Below are positions 31,607-44,567 of a DNA stretch of 64,000 nt, in pieces (positions within the stretch are counted from its first letter, which is position 1; the number at the start of each line of letters is the position of its first letter). The stretch is from contig CM044868.1 of assembly GCA_024500155.1 (NCBI GenBank), forward strand, positions 44,924,165-44,988,164, read 5' to 3'. The DNA comes from Chenopodium formosanum. Lineage: Eukaryota; Streptophyta; Magnoliopsida; Caryophyllales; Amaranthaceae. A model generated the notes under the pieces. The model was not told the DNA's origin. It was given only the letters and a program-made list of their open reading frames with translations, and ran no database searches. The position numbers and the translations under genes were made by a program.

Positions 31607-33172
31607 TACTCCTCATCATCATCCTCATCCATCCTCTGATAGCCTTCTCCATAGTTTGAGCCGGCATCACCCAGGCTCGTACCAGCACCACCATAGCCCG
31701 AACCACCTGCAAAGTAGTTAGGGTCTACATTTCCCCCCATCCCCCCAAAAGGAGCATCAGCGTGCACATAACCCCCATAACCATGGACTGAAGATTAGTC
31801 CACATAAGTACCAAAGGATCCGAGGGTCGAATACCCTCCTTGCGGGTATTGGAAACAATCGGGAACTAATGCCTCGGGGGGGAATAGCCCCTCGGCGTGC
31901 ATAATTATCATACATGGTGCAGAAACCCCTCCCAAGGTTCCTCTAAACATGGCCAACCATCCTATCTAGAGTGCCTAACCTAGAGTCTAGGTTTTGCACC
32001 ATACCCTCCAGTCTCCCTTGCCCTCTCTCAATCCGATCAAGTTGGCTCCGAAAAGCCAAAAAAGTCATATGGGGCATGGGGGTCTATGTTGTAATCAACG
32101 GAGGAGGTGGGTATGCCATATGTGTAGGGTTGGGGTGGTGGTTAGTATTGGGGTGAATGGTGAGGTTCTTGAACCTCGCCTTGACTGTCTAACTCAAAAG
32201 TGTAGGAAGGCTTCCCCTTCTCAAATTTGGTCAAGGCGGGGTTGGGTAGCTTAAAAGCTTGGTCTCTCCTACCCGATTCCCGATGGACTATCCACCATGT
32301 CTTACCTCCTATAGGTTCCACCCAGTTAAGGCCCCCCTAAGTATGCTAGGTCCATGAGGGTCGAACCCTCCACTTTTGTATGCCCGGTCGGGGTCCATCC
32401 TAGGTATTTTACTGCTATATGGGTCATCAACCCCCCAAAATAGATAGGCTCCCTAGACCTACCTTCCTCGGCCGCATTGGTCGCCCTTTGAAAATGTTGT
32501 GCTATCCTATGCAGTATGTTCAGTTTTTCAGCATTAGGGATCATATAGGAAACCAACAATTCAACTTCATCCCTCCTAACGTTTGCCGGTTCATGCCTCC
32601 CAAAGATTGTGAGGCCGGAAAACCTTTGCCAAAACTTTGGGACGTGATGTTGAATCCACGTCTCTTTGCCATGTTGGAGGTTTATTAAACCCTCCCCGGT
32701 GAGTCTTTTATAGACCACGACAATGTGGTCTTGGGAGGGTTCAATAGGTTTATTCGATTTAAGCTCAAAAAATTTTCCAAATTCATTTAAAGTTAAACGC
32801 ACATCATTGTTTAGCAATCGGAATTGGACATGAGTGATCAAAGCATTAGTTTTAATAACATTGAAGCTGAAAACAAATTCTAAAGTGAAATAATCATAGG
32901 TGTCAACGCATTTGAAAAAATCCACTCATTCCTATACCTTTGAACAATTTTTCTACCGGTTTATCAATTGCTAGCCTAGACAAAGTAGGATGATGCACAA
33001 ATCGAGTAGAAATTACCTGCCTCTGGATGAGGTTAAGCATCCTAGCTCGTTGTTCGGTTGAGGTGATGACAACTTCCTCCCATCCCAGAATTTGGAGCTC
33101 CGGGTCGACCATAGGTTGTTGTTGTTGCCTCGAACCTTCACCCCTTTGTTGTCTTGATCTCTTTGAAGCCAA
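31607..33172 (-). pseudogene. Athila extra ORF (ATHILA ORF-1/PF03078-like), frameshifted
   Basis: It begins at ATG 33172 (MASKRSRQQRGEGSRQQQQ), a basic Gln-rich leader. The body, about 32925-32326, has LLNNDVRLTLNEFGKFFEL, VRRDEVELLVSYMIPNAEKL and EPIYFGGLMTHIAVKYLG, the pattern of the ATHILA ORF-1 family. The tail is Gly/Tyr/Pro-rich and ends MDEDDDEE at stop 31607-31609. One frameshift lies in a six-base homopolymer at 32915-32920 and another in a C6 run near 32333-32338; several in-frame stops sit in the tail. The gene has the same orientation as pol and sits between pol and the 3' LTR. The function of these proteins is unknown; I see no clear membrane segment. Confidence 0.65.
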
Positions 33173-34039
33173 TTTATGTGTAAAAGGTAGGATTTGAAGC
33201 TTTCTCTCTAAGGGTTTTGAGAAATCATGAGAAAAAGTGGTAGAAATTTAGTGGAGAATGTAGAGGAAGGTGTAAGGATGAAGAATATGCAAAAATTTTG
33301 GAGTTTTGATGAATGAATTTGAGGAGAGCTTGAAAGAAAAGTGAGTTTGAAGGTTTAAAAATGGAGGTTTTAGAGAGTGAAAGTGTGAATGAAGAAGAAG
33401 AAGTAAGAAGGAAAAAGAAAAGAAAGGAGGAGAAAAGAAATTATAACCCCGGCCAAAAATAGGCGCGCCCGATCTGGCGAGCTTCGCCCGATGGGGCGAA
33501 TATATGTGTTTCTGAATTGTGAAGTGCGCGCCCGATCCGGCGCGAACTCGAAACATTTTTTTGCCGTTTGCTTCGCTCGACATGTCTTTTTACTTTACTC
33601 AATTTCTCCAAAAATCCGCCCGATCGGGCGAATTTCCCTTGATTTTTCGTCCTTCCTTGCGCGCCTGATCGGGGAATTAAAGCTCCGATAAAATTCAAAT
33701 TGCGTGCCCGATCGGGACTCCTTGCCTAATAGGGCACGATTTGCTCGATGTTGACCCTTAGGTGCGCGCCCGATAAGGGCGAGCCACGCTCGATCGGGCC
33801 CATACCCAAATCGGAATGCTCTTTTTCTTCTAACTTTTTTCTCTTTAAGTCTCCTTACTTGATCTAATACCTATACAAAAACACTTATTATGAAAGGTAA
33901 AATTGCACTCTCCTCACCTTTCTAAAAAAATAATCATGAAATAAAGGAAAAACTAGTCTAGAAAGCAAGAAATACGGGTTGCCTCCCGCAAAGCACTGGT
34001 TTATCTAGGTCTCGCACCACCCTCTTACCATATTGAAGC
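33173..34039 (-). promoter_or_regulatory. Spacer upstream of the Athila extra ORF with a GCCCGATCGGGC word cluster
   Basis: Between about 33462 and 33801 there are eight exact or near copies of GCCCGATCGGGC. The exact copy is at 33618-33629; others read GCCCGATCTGGC, GCCCGATGGGGC and GCCCGATCCGGC. They lie 290-630 bp upstream of the ORF start at 33172, where a promoter would be expected. The remainder is AT-rich with no ORF. Confidence 0.5.
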
Positions 34040-34867
34040 TCAAGATGAACCGGAACCACTTAGGTGAAGTAGTTCAACTGCACCAATTGTAGCCCCCTCA
34101 TGATATAGCTTGAGTCTTTGGACATTAACCTTGAACTCGTTATCATGTTCATCGAATACCTCCACAAAAGCAAATTTGTTAGCACTTTTGACAGTAAAAG
34201 GACCCGACCACCTTGACTTCAACTTTCCTAGGAATAGTTTAAGGCTAGAGTTGAACAATAACACTTTATCACCTTCTTTGAATTCTCTCGGAAGGATCAT
34301 CTTGTCGTGCCATATCTTTGTCTTCTCGTTGTAGACACAAGCACTATCATAGGCCGTCAACCTAAACTCATCGAGTTGGTTAAGTTGAAGTAACCTATTT
34401 TCTCCTGCTAATTTGGCATCCAAATTGAGCTCCTTAATAGCCCAATATGCCTTGTATTCTAATTCCACCTAAAGATGACATGCTTTGCCGTACACGAGTC
34501 TATATGGAGTAGTACCTATTGGGGTCTTAAACACAATTATGTAGGCCCAAAGGGTGTCATCCAACTTATCACTCTAGTCTTTCCTTGATTTTGCGACCAC
34601 ATTCTCTAGAATGGCCTTGATCTCATGGTTGGAAACTTCAACTTGGCCCCTAGTTTGGGGATGGTAGGCTAAACCTTTCCTATAGTAGACACCATACTTT
34701 TTGAGGAGGGTATCTAACTTTCGCTCATGAAAGTGAGATCCTCCGTCACTGATTATTGCTCTAAGCACTCCAAATCTTGGAAAGATAGTCTTGTTGAATA
34801 GTCTGTGGACCACATTGGCATCATTGGTAGGAGTGGAAATGGCCTCAACGTAACCCACTTGGATACA
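34040..34867 (-). pseudogene. Athila integrase, C-terminal part (cut by the nested element)
   Basis: 34858-34574 reads the second half of the integrase core: NDANVVHRLFNKTIFPRFG, then IISDGGSHF with the second catalytic Asp, and TRGQVEVSNHEIK with the catalytic Glu. After a stop, 34468-34040 in the same frame gives the C-terminal domain (LPREFKEGDKVLLFNSSLKL, SRWSGPFTVKSANKF). It ends GSGSS at 34040. The N-terminal half is at 44096-44567, with 9.2 kb of inserted DNA between them. Confidence 0.85.
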
Positions 34868-37425
34868 TGATCGAGGGTGGAAGTAGGTCGTTGGGACTAC
34901 TAACCCTAACCAAATTAGAAATTTATAAAGCCTAAACTTACACTAAGCTAGTTAGTGGCAAGTAAAGGGTCGAACCCAGAAGGACTACATGCATTAATTT
35001 GTGCGAACTAGACTACTAGGAAAGGTTGTGAGATATAGAGAAATTAAACTAAACCCTACTAAGAGCAAATAACTAAAACTAGGGAAAGTGGAATCCAATT
35101 ACATCAATGCATTCAACAACATCATACAAATAGATGAAAATGCCCTCGATTAGAAACATCAACACATTTAACTCACTCTCGCACAATTAAGCATGTTAAT
35201 TATCCTACTAAACTAATTCACTCTCATGCAACTAGCCTAGCAAAGGTATGGAAGAACTTAGGGCTCTCAACCAACTCACTCTCGCACAATTGATTGAAAG
35301 CACAATTAAGAGCATAGAATCGATTAGCTAGAAAGATTCTAATCCATAAAAGCATCACCCATACACAATAATCAAGAAATAATTTCATACTAATCACAAT
35401 CAATTATTTAATTCATTAATATAACCTTCATCCAAATCACTAGAACAAAACCAATGCTAACATAATGAAGAAAGACATGGAAAACAAGGTAAAATAAGAA
35501 TAAAAACAAGATTAAATAAATAAACTAATTAATCTACTCAAATAACCAAACAAAAAGCAAAAAATAAGAATTAAGCAAAGAAATAAAGATGAGAGAAAGT
35601 TAGAAAATGCTCATTGAATAGATGAGAAGAAGTTCCACAAAGTTGCTTCTTCAACCTCTCAAAAACTCCATGGAAATCCAAGCTTTCTCTCTCTACACTA
35701 CTCCTAAACTAACCCTAAGAGAGAGAGAAATATAGGCTAAACTAGTCTAAAACTATCTAAAATAAAATGTTGATTCAAAGTTATTTCGAAAATAACCCCC
35801 AAAAGGGGTATTTATAATACAAGGCTTAAAATAAAACAAAAGAAAATAAAGTGAAAATAAAACTAAAAAAAATAATTAAAAGAACAAAACTAAAAACCAA
35901 AAAAGAACAAAACTACAATAAAATGAAAAAAATAAAAGAAAAATGAAATGGGAAAAAGAAATCCCCAAAACCCCCAATTCCCTCCAAAACCCACAAAATA
36001 TCAGACTACCCTCTTCTTCTCCCTTTCGAATTGGCTGCTTTCAATTCAAACACCATTCACGCATCATCATCACCGTTCATACTCCATCATCTTCAAGCAT
36101 CATAACATCGCAGCCGTCCGATTTTCATTAAAAATCACGTGAAAAGCTCGTGATTGACCCACAATTGCGCGCCCGCACAGAAGACATACAGCAAGTCGCG
36201 CAAAGCTACTACCTCGACTATGATTTGGAATTCCAATTGCGTGCTTTCTGACAGGGCTGCGCGGCCGCGGTGGTCAAGGTTGCTACAGATGCTAATTTGG
36301 GCGAATTTGGAGGTTCGATTGAAGCGGCTTCTTTGATTGGTGGGTGGTGTTTGTGTGGGTTTGGTTGGAGTTGGTGAATGGAGATGAAATTGAGGTGAGC
36401 TGGAGGTGGGGTGGTTCGAGTTGCGCTGCTGATTGTTGTTGTTGCGAGTGGAAACAGGGGAAGGGAGTGGTTCAGGTGGTTTGGTGAATTGAGGTTGGTG
36501 GTTGATTGGTGGCTGACGGAGGTGGTTCTTGATTGGAGTGGAGTGCTGGTGCGGTTGTGGTGGGCTAATAGGTGGTGTTGGTTGCGGTTTATGGGAGCAA
36601 GGGATTGGTTGCGATTTTGGTGGTGGTTTGGTGAATTGAGGTTGGTGGTTGATTGGAGTTGCGGGGTGTTAGTGGTGATTTTGGTGGCGAAATAGGAGGT
36701 GAGGTTGGGTTGTTGTGAGGGGGCAGAGGGTTGGTTGTTGCGACATTGGTGGGTGATGGTGGTGGTGTGCGGCTGTTACTTGAGGGAGCAGGGGTTGCTG
36801 GGTGTTGGTGTATTGGAGGTGAGGTGCTGGTGGTTGTAGTTGTGGTGGATGTTCGCAGTTGGGGTTGCGTGGCAGATGGTGGAGGTTGGTAGAAGGTGGT
36901 TTAGTATTGTTATTGTTGCGTGAGGTGTGGGTGTGAGAAGGAGGAGCAGGGGCTGCTGGTGCCAATTGTGCATTTCCCTCGAACCTCGGACCCCGAATAC
37001 GATTTGAACTTGAAACCCGGAACACCTACAACAAAAAACACGAGGGTATTACCACGAAATAAAATAAAATAAAGATAAAATAAAATAAAGTAAAAATAAC
37101 ATAAAAAATAAAATCAAAAGAAATTAAATAAAATAAAGAGAACAAACATGAAAATAAAATAAAATAAGAAAATGAGATAAACTAGGAACTTATTAGAAAA
37201 CAAGAACTAAAACCTTAAAATATAAACATAGAATATAAGATAAATTAAATAAATTAAGAAAATAAGCTAAAAACTATTAAAAACTACTAAAATACTCAAA
37301 ATAAAGATAAAAGACGAGAATAAGCAAATAAAAGAAATAAAGAACAAAATGGGCTAAATTATTGTAAAATAAGCCGGAAAACGACTCAATAAACACCCTA
37401 AAAGTGACATAAAAGTCACTTATCA
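34868..37425 (-). repeat. 3' LTR of the LARD-like element
   Basis: It is 2558 bp and very close to 41550-44095 by eye. It contains a minus-strand TATAAATA box (plus 35809-35816) next to CCCCAAAAGGGG and a long GT-rich block at about 36380-36960. It ends in a hairpin AAGTGAC-ATAAAA-GTCACTT. Confidence 0.9.
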
Positions 37426-37440
37426 AACTCCCCCAAACTT

Positions 37441-39759
37441 ACCTTTTGCTCGTCCTCGAGCAAATTAATATGAAACACAAGAGAAGGAGAGTGAATTATT
37501 TAAGCAAAACTAAGACACTAAAGGAGACAAGAATGTACACTAACTCACTTTCGTAGGAATCACGGTCAATTTTAGCAACTAAAGACAAGCCCTTTAAACC
37601 CCTAGATCGTCCTAGAGGACGAGTGTGCTCTCGTGAGGGTGTCCTAAGAGTTTAACCCATAACTCTAAACAAAAACCAAGGCAAGGCAATAAAAAGAAAA
37701 GAAAAAGAAACATAAAAAGAGAAAGAAAACACAAAGTTCATATTTGGACGAGAGATAGGAACAAGCACCAATGAATGCAAACCTTTCTAAATAGACAAAT
37801 GTATGCACGTTCCAAGATGTTAATGGTTGATTGAAACATAACGTCAGCTAAGCATAGAGAACTAATGGGGACACAATCCACCCTAGCCCCAACCAATCGG
37901 ACCGCGTTCTCTCCACTAGGTTCAAAGCAACCCTTAAGCTAGCTTCTCATGATTCCACGAAGGAATCGGAAAAAGATAAAGAAATGAAAAACTTTGAGAA
38001 GGTAATCCCGACATCTCAAATATGCATACTCTCTCCATAGGTTTGAAGTCTATCTCCCTCCACCGTTCTTTGACCCAACCCCACTAAAGTCTAAGGGTCT
38101 TTTATTAGGTTGTAACGTAAGGCTAAGGGTTAAGGCGGGGTAAAAATTTGAAAATTTTGGTGATATTTGCTAAGTGAAGCAAAAGAGTGGCCTACTCTCA
38201 AAAACAAACTCAAGAAGTCACAAAATATAAAACCAAAATACCAATAATGCCATCTCCCCCAAGCTTATTCAACACTAACACAATATATACCAAAACGAAG
38301 TAACGCTCCCCCCCCCCAAGCTTGAACGAAGCATTGTCCTCAATGCTTAAACTAGGAAAGAAAACGAAACCAAACTAAAAACTTTTGTGTTTTTTGTTTC
38401 TTTTTCAATTTTATTTTTAGCTCTTATTTCATGTCCTTGCCTTTTTTTTACTATAGACGGCTTTTTCTTGAAACTTCATTTGATTTTCTTGAATTGCATC
38501 TTTCTTCTCAAACATTTTTGCATATTTTTTTTTTCAAGCTCAACTTTCAAGACCTTACTTAAACCAATTCACAAAGTTTTCTTGCTCATGATCAACACTC
38601 TCAAAACTCAAACCTCACATACCAATGCTTCACTAACTAAAAGGGTTGGTAGACATAGGCCATTGGGTTTGTAACACGGTTTAAACAAGAGCGGGAAACA
38701 TTAGGCTCAAATTGGTTAATAAGTAGGTCGATGCAAAATAGAAAACCAAATTTGTAATAAAAAGAAGATAAAGAAAAATGAGAAAAGGTGCCCTTTTCCT
38801 CCCCTAGAGTGGCTCGGTCACGATCTTGGGAGCTAGAGGTCAAAACAAGGATTAAGACATGCATAGTCAAGGATCCTAAATAGCCGCTCAACAAGGTGAT
38901 GAAGGCTAGAACAAATGAAGCTCACAAGGGATTATAACCAAACAAATACCAACCAAGGGTTTCAAATCCACTATATAGAGCAACTCCATCTTACCACATT
39001 CCCGTGAACTAAGGCTTCATGGACCCTTAAAAGTTCTTAACACGACTACGTTAGCATATAGTATCCTAGAGTCAACAAATGACACTCTCAAACCGTGCAT
39101 ACATTTACCACTTAGGAAGAAAAACATTCAAGAATGCAATTCCCAAAATAGAATGTCCAAAATAAGAACAAACAAAACACATTTTGCCAAAATTACCTTG
39201 AAAGTAAACAAAAATCTTTTTGGACTTTTCAAAATATAAGAAAAGACATGGAAATGCATGTACTCAAGTGCATGGCATAAATGAATCAACATCCCACCAA
39301 ACATGATAGAATAATCTCCCCCAAGCTTGAGTGAGACAATATACTCAAATATAAACAAAATAATCCATGGGAGGGGAAAAGAAAAAAATCAATCCAACAA
39401 ACTAACACAAGTCCAACGAGTCACCAACCATTAGAGAAAGAGCTAGGAAAGATATTACCGGATATTGGTAGGTGTAAATACCAACAAATGAACCAATTTA
39501 ACCTTTCAAAGCCGATTTCCTCTTGAATTGAATCTCGATTTCCATATGCTAGCAAAAATAGGCATCAAACTTCCTTGATTCTTGATCCAAACCAATGCAT
39601 AAGTGTATATCAAGTTATGTACCTAGCAAAAGGCACACAAACATTTCCATGAGAGAAAATCTAATCTAAAAAGAAAAGAAAATGAAAGCAATAAAAACAC
39701 GGGTTACTTCCCGAGAAAGGCTTGTTTAACGTCCAAGCGAGACCGCTCTAGTAAATATA
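37441..39759 (-). other. LARD-like element, 3' non-coding internal region
   Basis: No gene is seen. It holds three internal copies of the polypurine-tract module CTCCCCCAAGCTT (about 38255, 38307 with a longer C run, and 39314). Open frames are short, AT-biased and without motifs. Confidence 0.55.
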
Positions 39760-41462
39760 TTACAACGAACGCAAGAGTTTATCAAATGCACTACTACACA
39801 TTTCATAGTATAACAAGTAGGCAAATGATGGGAGAAGGACGTGCAACAAGATTATTGCACGTAAGTGAGGAGGAAGATGCCAAAAGAAAGAAGAAAAATC
39901 AAAAGAAAAATCAAGAAAATAAGAAGAGAAAGAAGAAGAAAAATAAGGAAGAGAATAAAAAGGCAAAACCTCCTCAAAATCTTTTTGGGTGGCACAATCA
40001 CCCATCTCCTCAATAATAGGGGGATGAAAAGGAAGAGTCTCATCAAACAAGAGAAGGTCCTCAATAGGCTCTTCGACAAAAGAAGGGAGGAACATGGGAT
40101 AGTAGGAGATGTGGTCAAATTTCCTTGAGAAAGGGACATGAGGAAGGGGAGGAGAAATAATGGTCTCACAAAGCCTTACATCACCAATGAGGGCATGAAA
40201 ATCAATCATAGAATCCTCACAAGAACAATCATGACTCAAATCTCCCTCAAACAAAAACTTCACAATAGAAATAACCTCATCCTCCTCTCTATCACAACGA
40301 TGAACAACAACTCCCTCAAGATCTTCAAAGCCTAGAGTCTCTAAACCATGCATGAAAGGATAAAGGTTTCTCTCAAACTCATCCCTTTCCCATGAAGCAT
40401 TGCCAATGAACTCTCTCAAAAGGCTATAGTGATTTGTTACACCTTCAATGAACATACTAGCCATAACCTCAAATGAGTCCAAAGACTCATGGATAGAAGG
40501 GTCACCAACATGCAAGGTGGCCTCATCAAGATGGGAAAGGGGGTTGGAATCCTCAAAATCGACATTTTCTTCATTCACAACTCTTCCACCATCACTCAAG
40601 GGACTCTTAATCTCTCTTGATTGCTTAAACTCATCATCATCATCCTCATGAAATCCCTCATTCAAACATGAAGATGGCTCACTCACATCCTCACCAAGGG
40701 AAGCTCTCAAAGGGGGTGAATAAAGGGAAGGATGGCAATCAAGCTCAAATGAGGAATTAAAGGGTCAAAATCCTCAAAAATCCTCTCATCACAAGAAAAT
40801 CTCCCCTCACCTTCACACCCTTGCCTTACATCATCCTCAACAACACTCTCACACTCCATGTGAGGTGCCTCACGTCCATCTAAATCAAACATAGCACTCA
40901 TCACTCGGGCAAGCCTCACTTCTCTCAATTTTTGTTCCTCTTGAAGCTATTGGAGTTGTTGGGTGAGATATTGCATTTGAGAGAGAATTTGGGCATCAAT
41001 GTTATTGGGTTGAGGTTCATGATCAAAGTCAAATTGCACATCATCAAAATTAGTACAAACCTCATCAAAATGAGCATAAGGGGGAAAGGTGTCAATTTGC
41101 ATACTTGGATCATCACAACGCACATAAGAAATATGAAGAGAATTCATGCAAAAATTAAAAGAATCTTGGCATTGAGAATCAAAGCAAGAAACATGAGATT
41201 CTCTATCTAAAGAATCCCTAGCAAGCCATGTTAGGAAATCCCAACCATCATGCATAGACAAATGACAAAATCTACCATTATTCATGTCCTCAACCATTCC
41301 CCTAGTATACTCATTCATGCCCCAATAAGCTATACCACAAGCATCACTAAGAGAACACCCATGGTAACTAAGGAAACCATCTAGTCTTTCAAAGTAAGCA
41401 TAGAAGGGTTCTTGAGGAAAAGATAAGCATGCCATTTTTATACAAAGAACAAAGAAAAGCAA
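39760..41462 (-). pseudogene. Gag-like plus acidic ORF of the LARD-like element, broken
   Basis: From 41462 the minus strand reads EPFYAYFERLDGFLSYHGC, then GMNEYTRGMVEDMNNGRF and HDGWDFLTWLARDSLDRES. This resembles the gag-like segment of Athila-related non-autonomous elements. An in-frame TAG (40947-40949) precedes a continuation to 40707 in the same frame. After a frameshift, 40710-39760 gives a 316-residue very acidic region (NEGFHEDDDDEFKQS, GFEDLEGVVVHRCDREEDE). It ends with Phe/Ser/Tyr-rich and hydrophobic sequence (LRAIILLHVLLPSFAYLLYY) that could be a membrane segment. It is probably one ancestral ORF of about 550 codons with one nonsense and one frame break. I do not recognise a function for the acidic part. 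Confidence 0.5.
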
Positions 41463-41549
41463 ACAAAATCAAATAATATACAAGAACCTAGCTAATCTAA
41501 TCAACACAAACTAATGTACGCCTTAGTCCCCGGCAACGACGCCAAAATT

Positions 41550-44095
41550 TGATCGAGGGTGGAAGTAGGTCGTTGGGACTACTAACCCTAACCAAATTAG
41601 AAATTTATAAAGCCTAAACTTACACTAAGCTAGTTAGTGGAAAGTAAAGGGTCGAACCCAAAAGGACTAAGTGTATTAATTTGTGCCAACTAGACTACTA
41701 GGAAAGGTTGTGAGATATAGAGAGATTAAACTAAACCCTACTAAGAGAAAATAACTAAAACTAGGGAAAGTGGAATCCAATTACATCAATGCATTCAACA
41801 ACATCATACAATTAGATGAAAATGCCCTCGATTAGGAACATCAACACATTTAACTCACTCTCGCACAATTAAGCATGTTAATTATCCTACTAAACTAATT
41901 CACTCTCATGCAACTAGCCTAGCAAAGGTATGGAAGAATTTAGGGCTCTCAACCAACTCACTCTCGCACAATTGATTGAAAGCACAACTAAGAGCATAGA
42001 ATCGATTAGCTAGAAAAATTATAATCCATAAAAGCATCACCCATACACAATAATCAAGAAACAATTTCATACTAATCACAATCAATCATTTAATTCATTA
42101 ATATAACCTTCATCCAAATCCCTAAAACAAAACCTAAGCTAACATAATGATGAAAGACATGGAAAACATGGTAAAATAAGAATAAAAACAAGATTAAATA
42201 AATAAACTAATTAATCTACTCAAATCAACAAACAAAAAGCAAAAACTAAGAATCAAGCAAAGAAATAAAGATGAGAGAAAATTAGAAAATGATCAGTGAA
42301 TAGATGAGAAGAAGTTCCACAAAGTTGCTTCTTCAACCTCTCAAAAACTCCATGGAAATCCAAGCTTTCTCTCTCTACACTACTCCTTAACTAACCTTAA
42401 GAGAGAGAGAAATATAGGCTAAACTAATCTAAAACTATCTAAAATAAAATGTTGATCCAAAGTTATTTCGAAAATAACCCCCAAAAGGGGTATTTATAAT
42501 ACAAGGCTTAAAATAAAACAAAAGAAAATAAAATGAAAATAAAACTAAATAAAATAATTCAAATAACAAAATTAAAAACCAAAAAAAAAAACAAAACTAC
42601 AATAAAATAAAAAAAATAAAAGAAACATGAAATGGGAAAAAGAAATCCCCAAAACCCCCAATTCCCACTAAAACCCACGAAATATCAGACTAACCTCTTC
42701 TTCTCCCTTTCGAATTGGCTGCTTTCAATTCAAACACCATTCACGCATCATCATCACCGTTCATACTCCATCATCATCAAACATCATAACATCGCAGCCG
42801 TCCGATTTTCATTAAAAATCAGGTGAAAAGCTCGTGATTGACCCACAATTGTGCGCCCGCACAGAAGACGCACAACAAGTCGCGCAAAGCTACTGCCTCG
42901 AATATGATTTTGGATTCCAATTGTGCGCTTTCTTACAGGGCTGCGCGACCGCGGTGGTTTGGGTTGCTACAGATGCTGATTTGGGCGAATTTAGAGGTTC
43001 GATTGAAGCGGCTTCTCTGATTGGTGGGTGGTGTTTGCGTGGGTTAGGTTGGAGGTGGTGAATGGAGATGAATTTGAGGTGAGTTGGAGGTGGGGTGATT
43101 CGAGTTGCGCTGCTGATTGTTGTTGTTGCGAGTAGAAACAGGGGAAGGGCGTGGTTCAGGTGGTTTGGTGAATTGAGGTTTGTGGTTGATTGGTGGCTGA
43201 CGGAGGTGGTTCTTGATTGGAGTGGAGTGCTGGTGTGGTTGTGGTTGGCTGATAGGTGGTGTTGGTTGCGGTTTATGGGAGCAGGGGATTGGTTGCGATT
43301 TTGGTGGTGGTTTGGTGAATTGAGGTTGGTGGTTGATTGGAGTTCCGGGGTGTTGGTGGTGATTTTGGTGGCGAAATGGGAAGTGAGGCTGGGTTGTTGT
43401 GAGGGGGCAGAGGGTTGGTTGTTGTGGCATTAGTGGGTGATGGTGGTGGTGTGCGTCTGTTTCTTGAGGGAGCAGGGGTTGTTGGGTGTTGGTGTATTGG
43501 AGGTGAGGTGTTGGTGGTTGTAGTTGTGGTGGCTGTTCGCAGTTGGGGTTGCGTAGAAGATGGTGGAGGTTGGTAGAAGGTAGTTTGGTATTGTTGTTGT
43601 TGCGTGAGGTGTGGGTGTGGGTGTGAGAAGGAGGAGCAGGGGCTGCTGGTGCGAATTGTGCATTTGCCTCGAACCTCGGACCCCGAACACGATTTGAACT
43701 TCAAACCCGGAACACCTACAACAAAAAACACGAGGGTATTACCACGAAATAAAATAAAATATAGATAAAATAAAATAAAATAAAAATAACATAAAAAATA
43801 AAATCAAAAGAAATTAAATAAAATAAAGAGAAAATGAGAGAATTTAGGAACTTATTAGAAAACAAGAACTAAAAACTTAAAATATAAACATAGAATATAA
43901 GATAAATTAAATAAATTAAGAAAATAAGAAAATAAGCTAAAAACTATTAAAAACTACTAAAATACTCAAAATAAAGATAAAAGACGAAAATAAGCAAATA
44001 AAAGAAATATAGAACAAAATGGGCTAAATTATTGTAAAATAAGCCGGAAAGCGACTCAATAAACATCCTAAAAGTGACATAAAAGTCACTTATCA
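41550..44095 (-). repeat. 5' LTR of the LARD-like element
   Basis: It is 2546 bp. On the minus strand it starts TGATAAGTGACTTTTATG and ends CCTCGATCA, followed by the primer binding site at 41544-41527. TATA box at plus 42491-42498; GT-rich block at 43040-43640. Confidence 0.9.
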
Positions 44096-44567
44096 ATACA
44101 TAATCAACGGCGACAAGTATATAGTGGTTCCCGTTTGAAGAAGGGAACGGTCACATGTAATCAACACCCTAAACATCAAAAACTTCAACTTCAAAGATTC
44201 CAGTTTGAGGCATCTCATGCTGCCGTAAAATGTTGCCAGTCCTTTGGCAAGAGTCACAAGCCTACACAAAAGTGTTAGCATCCTTAAATATGGTAGGCCA
44301 ATAAAAATCTAACTCATTAATCTTGGCCACCGTTTTGGTGGGGCCATGATGTCCTCCATATGGTGAGGTGTGGCAACTAGTAAGAACACCGTGAACTTCC
44401 CATTTGGGAACACACCTGCGAAATAATCCATCGATCTGCTCACTCACGAAACAAAAAAGGATCAACCCAAAAATAATGTTTAACATCAGAAAGGAATTTC
44501 TTTTTATGTTGGTAGGACAAGTCAGGAGGTAGATTACCACCCAGTAATTAATTAGCAAAGTCAGCAT
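44096..44567 (-). pseudogene. Athila integrase, N-terminal part
   Basis: The minus strand reads GVLTSCHTSPYGGHHGPTK, then DFYWPTIFKDANTF and CDSCQRTGNI, forming the HHCC zinc region. The start of the catalytic core follows (GNHYILVAVDYV), where the LARD-like element is inserted. Stops lie after NTFV and near the first catalytic region. This segment is shifted in frame relative to the RT-RNase H part, with the frame break near 44540-44567. Confidence 0.8.

Larger units (their letters stand above)
34868..44095 (-). mobile_element. Non-autonomous (LARD-like) Gypsy LTR element inside the Athila integrase
   Basis: Two LTRs of about 2.55 kb (34868-37425 and 41550-44095) enclose 4.1 kb. The TSD is a perfect ATACA (34863-34867 and 44096-44100). 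On the minus strand the primer binding site TGGCGTCGTTGCCGGGGA (41527-41544) follows the right LTR and the polypurine tract AAGTTTGGGGGAGTT (37426-37440) precedes the left LTR. No protease, RT, RNase H or integrase is present, so it must depend on another element. The Athila-type PBS and polypurine tract suggest an Athila-like helper. Confidence 0.9.

Noticed and set aside
31607..33172. Athila extra ORF as an envelope gene
   Set aside because: Its position fits env-like genes of some Athila elements, but I see no signal peptide, cleavage site or membrane segment, and the sequence fits the ATHILA ORF-1 pattern better.
36411..36695. Trp/Val-rich plus-strand ORFs in the LARD-like LTRs (also 43095-43433)
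   Set aside because: They arise from the GT-rich block, differ between the two LTRs, and contain no domain.
39865..40335. Lys/Arg-rich plus-strand ORFs
   Set aside because: These are mirror frames of the acidic minus-strand ORF at 39760-40710.
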